64,000 bases of DNA from Linyphia triangularis (lineage: Eukaryota; Arthropoda; Arachnida; Araneae; Linyphiidae). Below the pieces are notes generated by a model that did no database searches, was not told where the DNA came from, and saw only the letters and a list, made by a program, of their open reading frames with translations. The stretch lies in contig OZ021726.1 of NCBI GenBank assembly GCA_963978545.1, positions 35,438,959-35,502,958 of the forward strand, read 5' to 3'. Position numbers and translations under genes: made by a program. Positions 51,159 through 64,000 of the stretch are shown piece after piece; the stretch's first letter is position 1, and each line of letters begins with the position of its first letter.

Positions 51159-52155
51159 AGTGGCATTGAATTCAGACACCAAATGGAGTCTTAATTTAAG
51201 ACACATATATTTAGAGTGCATGTTTAAATTCCTGAGGCAAGTGAAATATGGTTAACGAAGAGTTTTATCATCATAGTGTATGTCACACTACTAAAGATTT
51301 CAAGCCTAACTGCCTAAAATCTCAAATAGTTTGAAAAAGGATATCGAACCCATCCAGACATTTCAACTGTCTGAAAATACAACAAATATCAAACAATTCA
51401 AATGCCTTAAAAATAAAGACTCAACTTGGCGTCTGAATCCAGGGCCAGTTTTATATCTAGTTATAAGACATTTCTATATTTTTATAAGACAAGAGTGACA
51501 TTAAATTCAAACACCAAATAGAGTCTTAATTTAAGACACGAGTATTTACAGTACATGCTTAAATTCCCGAGGCAGATGAAAATGGTTAACGAAAAGTAGT
51601 GTCATCATATTGTATGTCACGCTACTAAAGATTTCAAACCTAACTGCTTGAAATCTTAACCAATTGGAATAAGAGTACCCAACCCATTCAGACCTTTCAA
51701 CTGTCTGAAAATACCACCAATATCAAGCAACTCAAATGCCTTAAAAATTAAGACTCAACTTGGCATCTGAATCCAAGTCCAGTTTTGTGTCTAGATATAA
51801 GACATTTCTATATTATTTTTATAAGACAAGAGTGACATTAAATTCAAACACCAAATAGAGTCTTAATTTAGAACACGAGTATTTACAGTGCATGATTAAA
51901 TTCCCGAGGCAAGTGAAACATGGTTAACGAAAAGTAGTGTCATCATATTGAATGTCACACTACTAAAGATTTCAAACCTAACTGCTTGAAATCTTTAACC
52001 AATTGGAATAAGGGTACCCAACCCATTCAGACATTTCATGTGTCTAAAAATACAACCAATATCAAACAACTCAAATACCTTAAAAATTAAGACTCAACTT
52101 GGCGTCTGAATCCAGAGCGAGTTTTGTGTCTTGTTATAAAACATTTCAATTTCCA
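51159..52155 (+). repeat. Three tandem units of about 335 bp
   Basis: GAGTGACATTAAATTCAAAC-like starts at 51159, 51493 and 51830 (spacing 334 and 337). Shared blocks are GAGTCTTAATTTAAGACAC, GTATGTCACACTACTAAAGA and AAGACTCAACTTGGC. Units two and three are more alike than unit one. The non-coding frames are closed. Confidence 0.93.
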
Positions 52156-55100
52156 GTGTGGATTGTCAATGTAAGACTATAGTTATGCATTTTGGTTGCC
52201 TTGCCTATAAAATTGAGCAAAGCGCAAACATTTAGTTTTTGTGCATACTTCAAACATCCGCAGCGGAAACTTTGTAACCAAACAAACGCGTCAATGCGTT
52301 TCACCATTTTCAGATGAGTTTGTCATTGATGGTATTCCTTGTCGCTCATCGTCTTCCAGCGATTCTCGCACATACAGGAAATTGACTGCCTAAAAGGTTA
52401 CAGTACGATTTTCATTTTGGTGAAAAGAAATCATTTACTTGAATAATCTAGTTTTATCATCTTTGAAACATCACCAATACGCTATCAATGCATCAATACC
52501 ATCATTGCCAAGTTCAGCAAATCAATGTTGATATTTTTTTCCTAAAATCCCACATGGAAAACTGCACTAGTCTGGTTTCCATGGCAACATACAACGCTAG
52601 ACAAGGTGGATCATAGACAGTTAAGATTATACTTTTCCTTATAATTCCGATTAATCCAATTAAAAGAGAAAGATAGCATTGCGACGTCAATACAAGACTG
52701 ATTTAAGATTTCCGCTGTCAATGCATTACGTCAGAAAAAGTTTCTTTAGCATAAACAAATGTAGCATGATTGCGAGACATTGGGACGTTGTCTTCAATTA
52801 ACTGCGAAATGCCGCAAAAAGTCGAGTTTAAATCACTATCTGTATAAATAGAGTTTCATCATAGTAAAGTGCGCAGCTGTCTTTCCGAAGTCTTCCAAAA
52901 ATGCCAAGAAAACCTCTTTGACGTTAACTAAACTTAGAAGTGAATTAAATATTTATGAAGCTTTACTAAAACCACAAAATTTGTCATTCACAAACAGTAA
53001 TTATTCATGTTTGTTCATGCATAATGAATTTGAAATTTAAAATTCAAATATCGTAATTTAAATCGAGTTTGGTTATTAACTTCATAACACCATTCCTTAC
53101 TAAATATGTCAGTTATGATTTCACATTTAAATCGAAAAGTTACAAGGAAATTAAAACGTGACTTTCAATTTAAGTTCGAATTTTTTAAAGACTTCAAATA
53201 CTTGACTGCATAGTTATGAGTTACTATTTACATTAAGAAATGTATCAAGACTTAGTTTTTAAATCTCTTGCGAACGTTTACCAGATGTTTTATTTATTTT
53301 AAAATTATAGCCAAATAGCAAAAACTAAACTACTAAATGACTATGAACATGTAGTGTAGTGTAACACATCACTTTATATTCATATAAGCTTTTGAATTCG
53401 TTCAAAAATCGTCATAATTATCTTATTAAAAATCATATCAAGTTAAATAAGTATAAGTACTTATTGTTATTATTTTAATAAAATTTGAATGATAAATTCA
53501 TTTTAAATTAAAAATACCCATTTGGCAATGTAATGAAATTTGACGCTTTCCCTATATATCCCATAAAACCGTATTTTTTCAGAACTCTGTGCTAAAACGT
53601 TTTTTATTGTTAGGATTAATTAATTGTTTATGGATTAATTAATTGTTATGTGTGAAATTGTGCAACAACAAAAAAATCAAACAGTATATAGAATTTCGTG
53701 TTTATTAACATAAGTACCAAGGTATCACAGCGGTATTGACCAATGTTATAGCCAAGTTAGTTGTCGGAGTTAAGGGTTCCGGGAATATTGACCAGTCCAT
53801 AATAAGTTTCGACATTGATCGTTCCAAAATAAAAAAAATAAAAAAATTTAATAAACGTGTCAAAATCATCAAAAAAGATATTTTTTACCTCTCCGTCCTT
53901 TCTTATAACAATCTTTCAATTTCAAAACTCTGCATCACCATTTCAAAACTTCCAGTACATTTTACTCAGAACTGGGCAAGATTGACCAAGATCTGTAGCA
54001 ACGGCTATTCTACAGCGGTCAGTATCGGGACTGGCCAATGTCGAGCTGATATTTGTGCTACTTGGTATGGTTTTGGTAGTTATAAGTATAACGTTGTAGT
54101 TATGATTATAACACCACCACAATTTAAAAGAAAATAAAAATATTTTTTTATTTAAAATATTGCTGAATTTTTAGTATCTTAATTATCTAAAACTAGTTAT
54201 GATAACCAAATTTAATCAAGGTTCCTATATCAACTGAAGGTTTCTTAATTATCACTCTATTTCTTATTTCAGTTTACAAATATTATTTTCCACTTTTAAG
54301 TTGACTCATAACCAACTCAAATGAAAATTCTTAACACAACCGCCATTCCTCACAAACTAGTTTTTTATAGAACCAAGTGACGTAAAAAAAATAAATGGAC
54401 TTTATCGTTTGCAACCAGAATAACAATTTCGCTTCGACATTTCAATCGGTTCATTTATCATGTTAGTAATTAGTGTGTTATCACCTTTTTCTGTACATAC
54501 GTAAAAAATAGTTTATGGATGTTCAAGAGCGATAACTTTATTAATTATTTCTTATTGAATGTTACGGAGTGCATGACTATCCAGACAACATATAAATGTG
54601 TTAGAAAATTTATATTGAAAAAGCAGAATATGTATCCCGGATACAGCAGAATATATATAGAATACATCCGAAAATGTACTCCTAATATTACTTCTTACTT
54701 TTATAAACTAGTTTCAGTAAATGCATAAAAAGTTCCAGAAGTATTTCAGTTTGTAAAATTTACATAAATTCATTTCTCTCAAAGTTAATTCTTGTTTAAA
54801 AATAAAAGGGATATAAGGCTTCGTTTGACTTTTCCATATCATTCTTTACGAGGATCTGGGGGGAAAATGTATAAAACATAAAAGAATATGTAGGAAATAA
54901 AAATTCGCTTGATGTTTAGATCAATATTGAACGTGAATATAGCCATTATTTTCAAAAACTGTTATCCACGTTTGAAACAACTTTTCAAAAATTTGTATGC
55001 AGGAAATTGGTCGCCATCTTGAATTTCTGCGTAATAGTAAAATGTCCATAATTAATGCTACAGTGCTCTGATTTCCATCAAATAACTTATTGAATCACAA

Positions 55101-57219
55101 ATACATCATTTATACAAACAGTTTGACAGAAATCACAAAATTTATTGCATTTTATAAATTTTTATACATGGAAGTCAAAAACTAAACATACCACCTTTAA
55201 TATTTAAAAATAGAAGCAGTTTGATGCAATTTATACCAAAAAAAGTTAATGATATGACATAAAAGAAAATTAGTTTTCATTCGATTTTTTCGCAGTTATT
55301 TCAATTAAACATCATGGAAATAGTTTAAATGATTTTGTCCCAATACTTGGCGATTTAAATAATGAGGGGAAATTTTGGGAATGCTTTGGTCATCATATGA
55401 CACAATTTGGCTAAAAAAGAATTTTTAAACGAAAGTTTTGCAGCCATACAGTGGTCTGTATACTTAATAAGATGGAAGTAGCAAAAATTGGAAGACGACC
55501 AAAATTTTTTGATGTGCTGCCTAGTATACATTAGCAATTACAGAGGCTTTGGAAGTATCACTGCCACTTCAATAGACTATTTTCACCAATTGAAAACAAG
55601 CAGACAGGTAATGAGTTGCTACCAAATACAACAGAATTCCTTAGATGTAATTAACCTTATATTTCCTTATAAATGATAATTGCTAGAGAAAAAATATGCA
55701 TGAGAAAATATTGTCTTGAATTGGTATAATGATTTTTGTATTATACATTATTTGATGTAAGTAGTAAAATTGACACTTTATGAATGAGTTGATTAGTTGA
55801 ACTATTAGATTCTGGATTAAATGCGTAAAAATGGTTGACGTTTAAAGAAGTACTTCCGAACAGAATGCTCTAGGAAATGGAATCTGCATTTACTAACTCT
55901 GAAATATATTTGAATAACAACTCTGAATAACTCTGAAATAATTTTCAAACATGATACAATTCATAAACAAAATCGTATACACACTTGAAATAGGTCGATA
56001 ATTCTCATAGGCAATCGTGTACAAATTCTTTCAAAAAGATCCACTTGGTTTTCGTCATAGTAATGAGAATTGGGAAATTCTTGTCATTGGCTTTGTTGTA
56101 TTGAACGGACACTAATGAATTGAACCATTATATTGAAACGACATTAATAACCATCACAGGAACAGAACGATTAACTAAAAGAACAGGTATAACAGAAGTA
56201 CAGTGACGAGTTCGGGATAAATGTATGATTCCATGCCCAGATGTTAATAATGCCATATATGTATTGACTAGTGCCATGTGTCACACTCTTTAACAAATAC
56301 TAAGAGATTTCGTATACTTGGTAAAGAAAAGAACTGAAAAGATGCAAATAAAAGCCTGGCTTTTTAAATAAAAAGAACCCCTTCACTCTTGATCCACCTT
56401 TGTACAGTTAGACATCAGCTCTTATATTTATAAATGGTAAAAATAGTTCTTCGCTCTATTCATCGGAAAAAAATTCACAGGCTATTACATTGAAAAAGAA
56501 GAAACTTCTAAACGCTATCTATAAGACTTTATATGCCGTGTATGGTTGAAAGACAACTGCATCATTGGATCACCTACGATACAAACGCTTTAAAGAAATG
56601 TCGGCTAACAAAAATTATGTCATGTACTGTAACTCAAAAATAGTCACTTCCTCTTACAGCAGCTATTGTTAAATATCAAAACTTTTTTATGACTCATTTC
56701 AAACCTAAAATCTACTTGTACCTCATGACTAGTTTGGACATTACAAAGATATCAACTTATACCCATAATGACTGACATCCAATCAGCTCCATTCCAGCTC
56801 TTGGATGTTTCTAGAAGAAAATACAAGATTAACTGCACTACTTTAAGGTTCAATAGAAATAACTGTGAAAAAAATTGTCAATTGAAAGAAGTAATTCTGA
56901 AAAAATTGTTGGGTGAAAATAGATTTTCTTTATATTACCATTACATACCTTGGTTATAAATTGCATCAAACTACTATTTTTCACACTGCGATTATTTTTA
57001 ATATCAAAGTTGGTGGTATGAGTAGTTTTTGGCTTCCATGATTAAAATTTTTATAAAATGTAATATATTTTCTGTTTTTATTCAAATTGTTTTTAAAAGA
57101 AGTTTTATATTTATAATAAATAACAGAAAAGGAAAACTTTAAATTTATGATTTAAAAAGCAATCAAAACAAGCAAATAAAAATACTTTTTAATTCTATTA
57201 CAGTGAAATAGTGGTTTAA
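52156..57219. other. Intergenic stretch without recognised gene
   Basis: A 133-codon plus frame at 53736-54137 has low-complexity Lys/Ile runs and no motif. It includes pieces such as GGACTGGCCAATGTCGAGC that look repeat-derived. TATAAATAG at 52852 resembles a TATA box, but no plausible coding sequence follows. Nothing else supported. Confidence 0.4.
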
Positions 57220-57289
57220 ACAGGGAGTATTTCTAGTTGATAAGGTTAAGCATTAAAAACCCTTTCATTTGGTACATATTTGAAGGAAA

Positions 57290-57960
57290 TCGAAGCCCTG
57301 CAGCATTAATTATTGGCATTTTACTATTACGACAGAAATTCAAGGTGGAGGCCAACATAGAGGCCTATAGATTTTTCTAGAATTTCGACATGTTGGTCAG
57401 GACATTTTTCTGAGTATAAAAAACCTTAAAAACCTTTTGCTGCGACTTGTTTGATGTTTTCATCTAAAATAACTGGACTAATACAACATAACTCTTCTCC
57501 AGTCTCCAACAAGACAGAAGAAATGAAGATTTCCGTAACAATTCCACCAAGGTCAAAAATCACTTCTGAGCCGTTACTAACTCGTACTTTCTTCATACGA
57601 GCAGGACGAAGCTCAAAATTGATCCCATTTGAAACCGTCCCAGTCTCTTGAAGATAAATTGCTCGTATTGCGAGACTTGTGTGACTTCCGTTCGCCGAAT
57701 GCTATGTCTGATTCGATGGGGACGAGCATTATCAGAAATGCGGGGAAAGTGGCTCAAAAACAGGATGTGGGCAAATTGAATTGAACTGCCCGCACTGGTT
57801 GAAGGGTGGGATTAATAACAATCAAAAGGTTGCTAGTGGGATAGGGTTGAACAGATGGCATTTGATAGTTGGACAACAATCACTGATAAAAGACTCTTAA
57901 GTGTGATTGGCAGGCCTTCTCAGCTGTATAAAGCTGATGAAATACCGGGTGGTCTGACAA
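57290..57960. pseudogene. Coding-like remnants, strand uncertain
   Basis: More GC-balanced than its surroundings. On the minus strand a frame without stops covers about 57435-57700, with an acidic hydrophobic pattern (VIFDLGGIVTEIF). A neighbouring minus frame carries SDNARPHRIR with DNARPH at 57733-57716, reminiscent of the second catalytic Asp region of Tc1/mariner transposases. On the plus strand, 57855-58010 encodes a coding-like block (LLSVIGRPSQLYKADEIPGG). No single frame links them. I cannot say which strand was coding. Confidence 0.3.
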
Positions 57961-57982
57961 TTTTTGATCGCTTGGTAAAGGA

Positions 57983-58025
<43 letters not shown>

Positions 58026-58489
58026 AAATTTAATTTTACTTTCAAATACCCTATTTACATTATATATGGTAATAAAATAATGAGAAACTTTCACGTTTTT
58101 TGGTTTTATTTTTAAATAAAAGTAGAGAAAAAATCATGTAAAACAATACCATTCTTTAAAAAATTTGAGCTCGGATAGATAGTTAAAAAAATATTTAGTT
58201 TTTCACTTTGCGATTTGGCGAGAAAAAGCTACTTTTGCGTGTGACGTCAACTCGCAGATGATGAACCAGTCTAAAACCTGTTTTAGACCAGGTTCTTCCT
58301 CAGATTTTCGACGGATTCTATGCGTAACAACGTCACGGATTTTTATGCTTTTTGGGTCACGTCACTTTTGCTTTGATTTCAAACTCGATTTTTATTAATT
58401 GAAACCATAAAGATAAAAAATAATTGAAGATCCTAAATATATTCGTTGGGTAACACTAGAAAATACAAATAATATTGATTTTCCTCACT

Positions 58490-59025
58490 TGTGCAAGTTC
58501 TTCATTGCCTTCGATTTAAAAAAATCTTTTTTATGCACGTTTGGAACGTCTCGAATCCAAAAAAGTGGTCAAGAAAAAGGGTCTATGGTCAGTATAACCC
58601 CCGAATGGATGACCAGCAATGTTCGACTTTTGTATTCGGGTCAGTGGTGGCCATGGAACTTGTCATTAAGGTTTTTGTCAGAATAGCGCATGCGTATAAA
58701 GTTATTAGAACCTATAAGGTGTATTCTTTAAGGTCTTTGAAACTTGAATGTTTTTCAGAAAGGGCCAAAAATTTGGCTCAAATGATTTCTATCAAATAGC
58801 TAAGTGATGTCTTTTAAGGTGTTCTAAACTACTACACTTCCCCAAAACTAAAGTAAAAATTCAGTAAAAGCGTAAAAAAATTTAAGAAAAACATTGTTGG
58901 AGTTCTCTTCCTTTGAGCATTGTTCTTCAAAGATTATCCCTCCTTCGTTTCATTAATCCAAAAAATATAAGATAACAATCACAGTAAAAAAAAAAAAAAA
59001 AAAAAAAACTACGATGTAGGTATAT
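58490..59025 (-). repeat. Interspersed repeat family R1, copy D
   Basis: Reverse copy: GGCCATGGAACTTGTCATTA near 58650 and AATAGCGCATGCGTATAAAG near 58683, the reverse of the R1 core. More diverged than A-C. Confidence 0.7.
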
Positions 59026-59027
59026 CA

Positions 59028-59690
59028 ATGCATAACTTTTAATTATACTATAATACTGGTCACCTACATTTAAATTTGACATCAAATGATTTTAATAATA
59101 AAAGTAGGGTTGTGAAACAACGCATACCTTCATTACACTTCAATACTGGTTACTGTATTGAAATTTAACGTGGTTGGGTGTTATTTTCCTTCTTCATATT
59201 TTCATTTATTAAATGAAATTGCCAGTTTAGCGTTATTATTTTTGACGATAATTCTCCCAAATAGTACAAACAAAGAGAAAGAAAAAAAGAAGAAAAAATC
59301 TGATGAATTTGAGGATATACTTTTCTATACTTCTTTCGTTATCCTTTCGTGTAAATGAAACAGAGAAGAAAAAAAAATTATGAACGATGCTCAAGAGAAG
59401 CGACATTCATTTTTCAACTTTTTACGACTTTATTGCATTTCTACGGGAATTTTGGAGGTGGGGAGCTTAGAACAACTTAAGAATCATTGCCACAGGGATT
59501 TTAATCAAAATATCTAGATCCGTTTATTAGCAATTGCCGAAAAAAATAACATTTTTAATAGCAGCTACCATATGCGTACGCGCAATTTTGATGAAAACTT
59601 TATTGTCAGGTCCTGTGGCTACCACTAACTTTACTACAAAAACTGAACATTGTAGCTCAATCCGTTCGAGAGTTATTTGAATCAGTAAGT
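59028..59690 (+). repeat. Interspersed repeat family R1, copy E
   Basis: Forward copy with a duplicated start: GCATAACTTTTAATTATACT near 59030, and again GGTTGTGAAACAACGCATAC near 59108. The core GTACGCGCAATTTTGATGAA is near 59576. Head-to-head with copy D. Confidence 0.75.
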
Positions 59691-60249
59691 TCCAAAGCAT
59701 AAAAGGACAGAAAAGAAAAAAGGAAAGAAGTTGTTTTTTATCAGACTGTTGTTTTCTCAAAGAGAAAGAGGAATTGATGAAGAGAGTCGGTAATTTTAAG
59801 AAAGAATGGGTTCGTGCTTTCGTTCCAAACAAAAATGGACTACCGACTTGCCTCATCTGACATGATTTGTATAAACCATAAAATGTATATAAAAAGTAAA
59901 AATGTTTGTTGTTAAAAGCTCATATTGATGTTGCTTATATTTCTTTTGCGTCTCTTGAAAAAGTTTGCTATTCTGATTGTTGAATATTTGCCTCTTGGCC
60001 AGAAAAGTTTGCCTACCCCTGGCTAACACCGATCGTATAATAGTTGAGAAAATTCTAACTTAAAAGCGAAAATCTTAAATAAACAAATATTCTTTTTGAA
60101 AGCTAAAAGAAGATAGATAGAAATAAAAAAAAAACATGTATTTTTTGTGGCCCTATTAACTTTATAACGTGAAATTTTAAATGCAATTTAATAAAGTAAA
60201 ATACTTTCTATTCAAGTATGTAGACATAGATGGTAAAAAAACTGCATTT

Positions 60250-60284
<35 letters not shown>

Positions 60285-60949
60285 AATTTTAAATTATTTT
60301 ACTTTAAACAGTTATGTAAAACAAACTATTTTTCTTACTTAATTCATCATGTAATTACAAATAAGATTGACTTTGTTCAAGTAACTTTTATATCAAATCT
60401 AAGTAGTGTTTACAATAAATATATTTCTCCTGATTATCTGAATTATTTTATTGTAGGTCTTCTCAAGAAAACCAATAATGTACCAACATAATAAACCAAT
60501 GGTACATAAAACAGACATTAGTCAATTATAAACAATTTTATTTAATTTTATTTATATTTTGTCCCTATACACTATCTCGTATATGTTACTCTTAATTTTG
60601 CTTATCTAGTAAACCCCTTTTATTCTCATAATTAATGAGACAGTTTAAAGACAAAAAACATTCCATTCAAAGTCAACAACTGGAATTTGAAAAAAACAGC
60701 TGTAGAAAGAGAAATCTCTGTAGATATTAGTTATAGTTGTTATTTCTCATAAAAATAAGTTTTCGAATAAGAACGATGTATATTTTTGCGAACTGAATAA
60801 TTAAAAATAGAATGTATTTTCAAACTAATTACTAAATGAATGAGATGATCTATAAAAATCAACAAACCAAAAAAATTTTATTAGTTTAATTATTAAAAAT
60901 AAATAATTAAATTAATATTTAATATTTGAGTTCTTATTATTTTATCGCA
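59691..60949. other. AT-rich intergenic stretch
   Basis: No gene recognised. Poly-T run at about 60250-60283. Confidence 0.55.
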
Positions 60950-61030
60950 GGTTCGGCCTGGTCCACCGGAATACAGGGACATATCCCGGTATGCCCTCCA
61001 GCAACTTCATTCGTCCCCCTCAGATGACAA

Positions 61031-61062
<32 letters not shown>
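60950..61062 (+). repeat. Retroelement-tail-like segment ending in (AAT)n
   Basis: A GC-richer block (GGTTCGGCCTGGTCCACCGG ... CCCCCTCAGATGACA) is followed by about eleven ATA units (61027-61061). A GC-rich block directly followed by a short simple repeat resembles the 3' end of some LINEs. Confidence 0.4.
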
Positions 61063-61064
<2 letters not shown>

Positions 61065-62251
61065 TTTAAAAAAAAAAAAAATGGAAATTAAAAATTAAAA
61101 ATTGATAATTGTTACTTAAACGAAGAATTAAATATTTTCCACAATACATTTGGAATAAAAAATAATGATGCAGTGAGAATATATCAAAATAAGATTTGCT
61201 CTGGATTTTAGCAAACATCCTTATATCCTTTTCAAGATCTATAGTGATCACACAAAGAAAACTTTCATAATTGTTAGATTATTATGAATTACGTTATGAA
61301 CGCGCTTCTGATGAATCAGGGCCATATCCAGGGTGAAGATTTTTAGGGTTAGACCCCAGCCCTCTCCCCCCCCCCCCCCCATTATATATTGTGAATTAAT
61401 CAAAATACATTAAACAACCACACATTACATTACTCGAACATATATTTCAAACTTCTTAATAAAAACATATATGGGATAATTTTTTTAAATTTTATAAAAA
61501 ATTCTTAAAATGTTAAGTGTCATTCAAAAACATTTAAGGATATTTCTTTTAAAGCACACACAGGCATATTCTTTCCAAAGCATGTTTTATTAATGGCAAA
61601 AAACTGCTCACTTTCAAAAAATTAAACTTCAAACATTTTTTTTAGCAAAATAACAGTTATATAATTAAGCAATTATACTATTTGCTCAACCATGCAAATT
61701 TAATTAAATCCACTTTTCTTATTAAGAGGAATATCAGTGTTTTTTCTTTGGTTTTGCAGGTAAATCGGGGAATTTTCGGGGTCTTTAATTTTTTTAGAAT
61801 TTATCGAGAAATGTAAGTACAATTTTAAAAATTTTAGAGATAAACAAAAATTTAAGGAATATTTGGAAGTTTAGGGAGAATGCAACTTCTGCAATTGAAA
61901 CTGAACTAGAATACAAAAGAATACAAACTTTTTAAAAAATTCCAGAAGTGGACGTGAAAACGTTGCTTTTTAACTTCAGAAAATACCTTTCGTATTTTAT
62001 TGTTCTATTACGTATTTTAGACAAGATAATAATTCAAATAATGGACAATTAATTTATCCACGACTTTTATTTGGATTTATCGTGGTTTAATTCTAATGAT
62101 TTTCTGTGTAGGAATCACTATCACTGAAAACCTTAAACAGAATCTAGAATCTGTGAAATTATTCCTTTAGTGGATAAACTAAAAGAAGAATAACTCACAT
62201 TTGTAAATTGAGGGCCAAATAGTAGCAATTGATATAATTTTCAAGACAACT
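61063..62251. other. AT-rich intergenic stretch
   Basis: CAGGGCCATATCCAGGGTGA at 61318 followed by TAGACCCC and a C-run (61366-61380) resembles a hAT left end; no right end was found. Confidence 0.4.
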
Positions 62252-62375
62252 CTAGGTTGGTTGCCTTGTATGCACTACGACTTATTTTTATGCACAGTAA
62301 CCGTTAATAAGACCGTGACCCACAGCTTAACGTGGATTCCGAACTACAACAATCATCCATGCCTAACCGGGACCG
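62252..62375 (-). mobile_element. Partial SINE, minus strand
   Basis: GGTTGGTT at 62255 is the reverse of the AACC tail. CACAGCTTAACGTGGATTCC and CATCCATGCCTAAC are the reverse of the SINE body seen at 26996 and 63524. The tRNA head is not recognisable. Confidence 0.65.
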
Positions 62376-63512
62376 CCGCGAAATGAAGAAACATATTTAT
62401 ATCGGGCCTGGTACAACCAGATGGCGCTCTTATCTTATGCGTCGCTAAACGTTGGATAAAAATGTAAACAAACTATTCTACTAACTGGATTGTACATACG
62501 GTATTGAAATTTATCGATAGCTAAAATGTTTCTTTTATCCTTTTTTTATTTAATTAACCAGCTAAAATGTGGAAAGGATAATTCTCTAAAGGAGTGACTT
62601 TCATGTTTGAAAACTTTACAGGTAAGTTGTATCATGTTATTAATGTATTGATTTCAAACTTTTAGTATTCTAAGTTAGGCTTAATCCTATCGTAACTCAA
62701 ACAATCTCTCATAGAAATTAAAAAAAGTTTTATTTCATAATTCTATTTTAAATATTCTTTTGAAAATATAATTTTGTAAAACTGATGATGATGAAGATGT
62801 TTGTTTCCTACTGAAACAACTATCATGCAAACATTTGCTGATTCTTTAATATCATTAAAAATAGTTAGAAAGTAATCTTTCTATTTATCACTTGATTTAA
62901 GATGAAATTATATTTTAATGGCTATACTCGTAAAGAAAACCTGATGATGTTTCTTTTCTTAGTACCAAGGAATGTAACAAGAATATATGATACCGATGGA
63001 AGAATAGACCAGTTAGAAGAATAAACGATAAAATCTAAAAGAAAATATAAGTATTGCAAAAAAAAGACTGGTTGTTGTGGGTTCAAGAATACCGCATTAT
63101 TTTTTATTGCCTGATCATTCAAAAAGTGCCAATAAGTATTCGACAGAATATTTCCCATAGACTGTATTTTTTTTTTTTTTTTTTTTTTTTGGAAAAGAAA
63201 AAAATAATCACGAATTAAAATGGCTCTTGAAATGTAATGCTAATAATGATGGTTCATAGTTTAAAAAAGAATATAATAATGTTCTCAAGTCGCGCTTTTC
63301 TGAAAAATAAAAGATGTACTTCACTACTTTTTATTTCAGTAGCTAGTTGCATTTATTAATGCTGGGTATTTTTTAATTATTAATTTATGAATGCTAAAAA
63401 GATATTTTTATAATTTGTTTACTGACATTTGTTTGTAAATATATAAAATGCATATTCCTAGGGAATAATTTTTATGATTTCATTTTGGCACTCATTTTCA
63501 AATCAACGAAGT
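62376..63512. other. AT-rich intergenic stretch
   Basis: No gene recognised; poly-T run near 63168-63190. Confidence 0.55.
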
Positions 63513-63523
63513 CTTATTTGTTT

Positions 63524-63700
63524 TCCCATCTGATGACTGTGGTTAGCTCTCTGGCCATGCATGCCAAAGGTGCCAAGTTCGAATCACGGATAAGGCATGT
63601 ATGTTCATTGTGGTTCGAAATCAACTTTAAGCTGTATGTCCCATCCTCCTTAGCCGTCATTGTGTATAAGAATAGGTCGTTGAGCTCATAAACCAACCAA
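63524..63700 (+). mobile_element. tRNA-derived SINE, 177 bp
   Basis: A-box-like TGGTTAGCTCTCTGG near 63540-63554, B box GTTCGAATCAC at 63577-63587, body with AAGGCATGTATGTTC and TTTAAGCTGTATG, and tail AAACCAACCAA. The exact 11-bp duplication CTTATTTGTTT lies at 63513-63523 and 63701-63711. The overlapping ORFs on both strands are spurious. Confidence 0.9.
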
Positions 63701-63711
63701 CTTATTTGTTT

Positions 63712-64000
63712 AAAAATGAAATTACCTATTTGAAATAATTTATCATGTTCTTCTTGAGGAAATACATTGCTTAAAAAGGAAATTTTAATCAGAATATTAG
63801 GTACTAGCACTTTACAATTTTTAAATTTCTATTATATTCAAAGTTGAAATACAATTTTTGTATAATAATTTAGTGTTTGTATTTTTGTAATGTTTATTCT
63901 TTTAAATACATACTGTTTTAATGTATTGCTTGTTATAGTATTGAAATTATTTAAGATATATTAGTATATGAATATATTTCAGAGAATAATCAACCCGAAT
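63712..64000. other. AT-rich end of window
   Basis: No feature recognised. Confidence 0.5.

Noticed and set aside
52852..52925. TATA-box-like TATAAATAG followed by a short ATG frame
   Set aside because: The ATG near 52902 closes after a few codons and AT-rich DNA yields many such matches.
53736..54137. 133-codon ORF
   Set aside because: Low-complexity Lys/Ile content, no motif, and parts look repeat-derived; not supported as a gene.
58260..58310. Hairpin GTCTAAAACCTGTTTTAGAC as a terminator
   Set aside because: A 9-bp stem in eukaryotic intergenic DNA with no adjacent gene; no reason to assign a terminator role.

Overview
This window is AT-rich nuclear DNA from an animal, most likely an arthropod and probably an arachnid. 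It contains a Ty3/gypsy element with a long Gag lacking obvious vertebrate features, tRNA-derived SINEs ending in an AACC-type tail, many foldback elements and MITEs, and long (TA)n and poly-T tracts. There are no ribosome binding sites, operons or dense ORFs, so it is not prokaryotic. I found no convincing multi-exon host gene. Almost everything recognisable is mobile or repetitive DNA, much of it nested.

Layout. 460-7588: one Ty3/gypsy gag-pol copy (Gag, protease, reverse transcriptase, RNase H, integrase), dead through an in-frame TAG, a 2.9-kb DNA transposon inserted inside integrase (4096-6999, 5-bp target duplication), and a 29-bp tandem duplication. 8396-8530: (TA)n. 9021-9438 and 11870-12557: two foldback elements, with a Helitron-like element (11015-11675) between them. 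12833-13847: an unidentified decayed protein-coding unit with an internal duplicated motif. 15485-17525, 21315-22015 and 58490-59690: five copies of one interspersed repeat family. A minus-strand SINE sits between the first two. 18286-18897: hAT-type MITE. 22987-23222, 32356-32559 and 46741-47282: three MITEs that share CAGGGTGTC-type ends and TA target sites. 24258-24758: a 166-codon minus-strand ORF with coding-like composition and unknown function. 25556-25736, 26996-27161, 34313-34397 and 63524-63700: SINEs with target-site duplications. 28167-28337, 29419-29811 and 30495-31478: further inverted-repeat elements. 34048-34863: hAT element with a perfect 8-bp duplication and a SINE nested inside. 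36905-41030: a 4.1-kb structure in which long inverted repeats flank a decayed gene of a repeated arthropod protein family. 41717-43103: a Helitron-like element carrying about seven 140-bp tandem units. 49440-49980 and 51159-52155: tandem arrays.

The most interesting structure is 36905-41030, where a protein family of unknown function lies between arms of long inverted repeats. That arrangement suggests the family may be the coding part of a poorly described DNA transposon. The nested insertion into integrase is the cleanest mechanistic record: the target duplication is visible and the pol reading phase is accounted for across every lesion. The many single-family MITEs and foldbacks imply several DNA transposon families active in this genome at different times.

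Limits: everything here was read by eye. Repeat boundaries without a target duplication are approximate, and family names are from recall, not from a database search.
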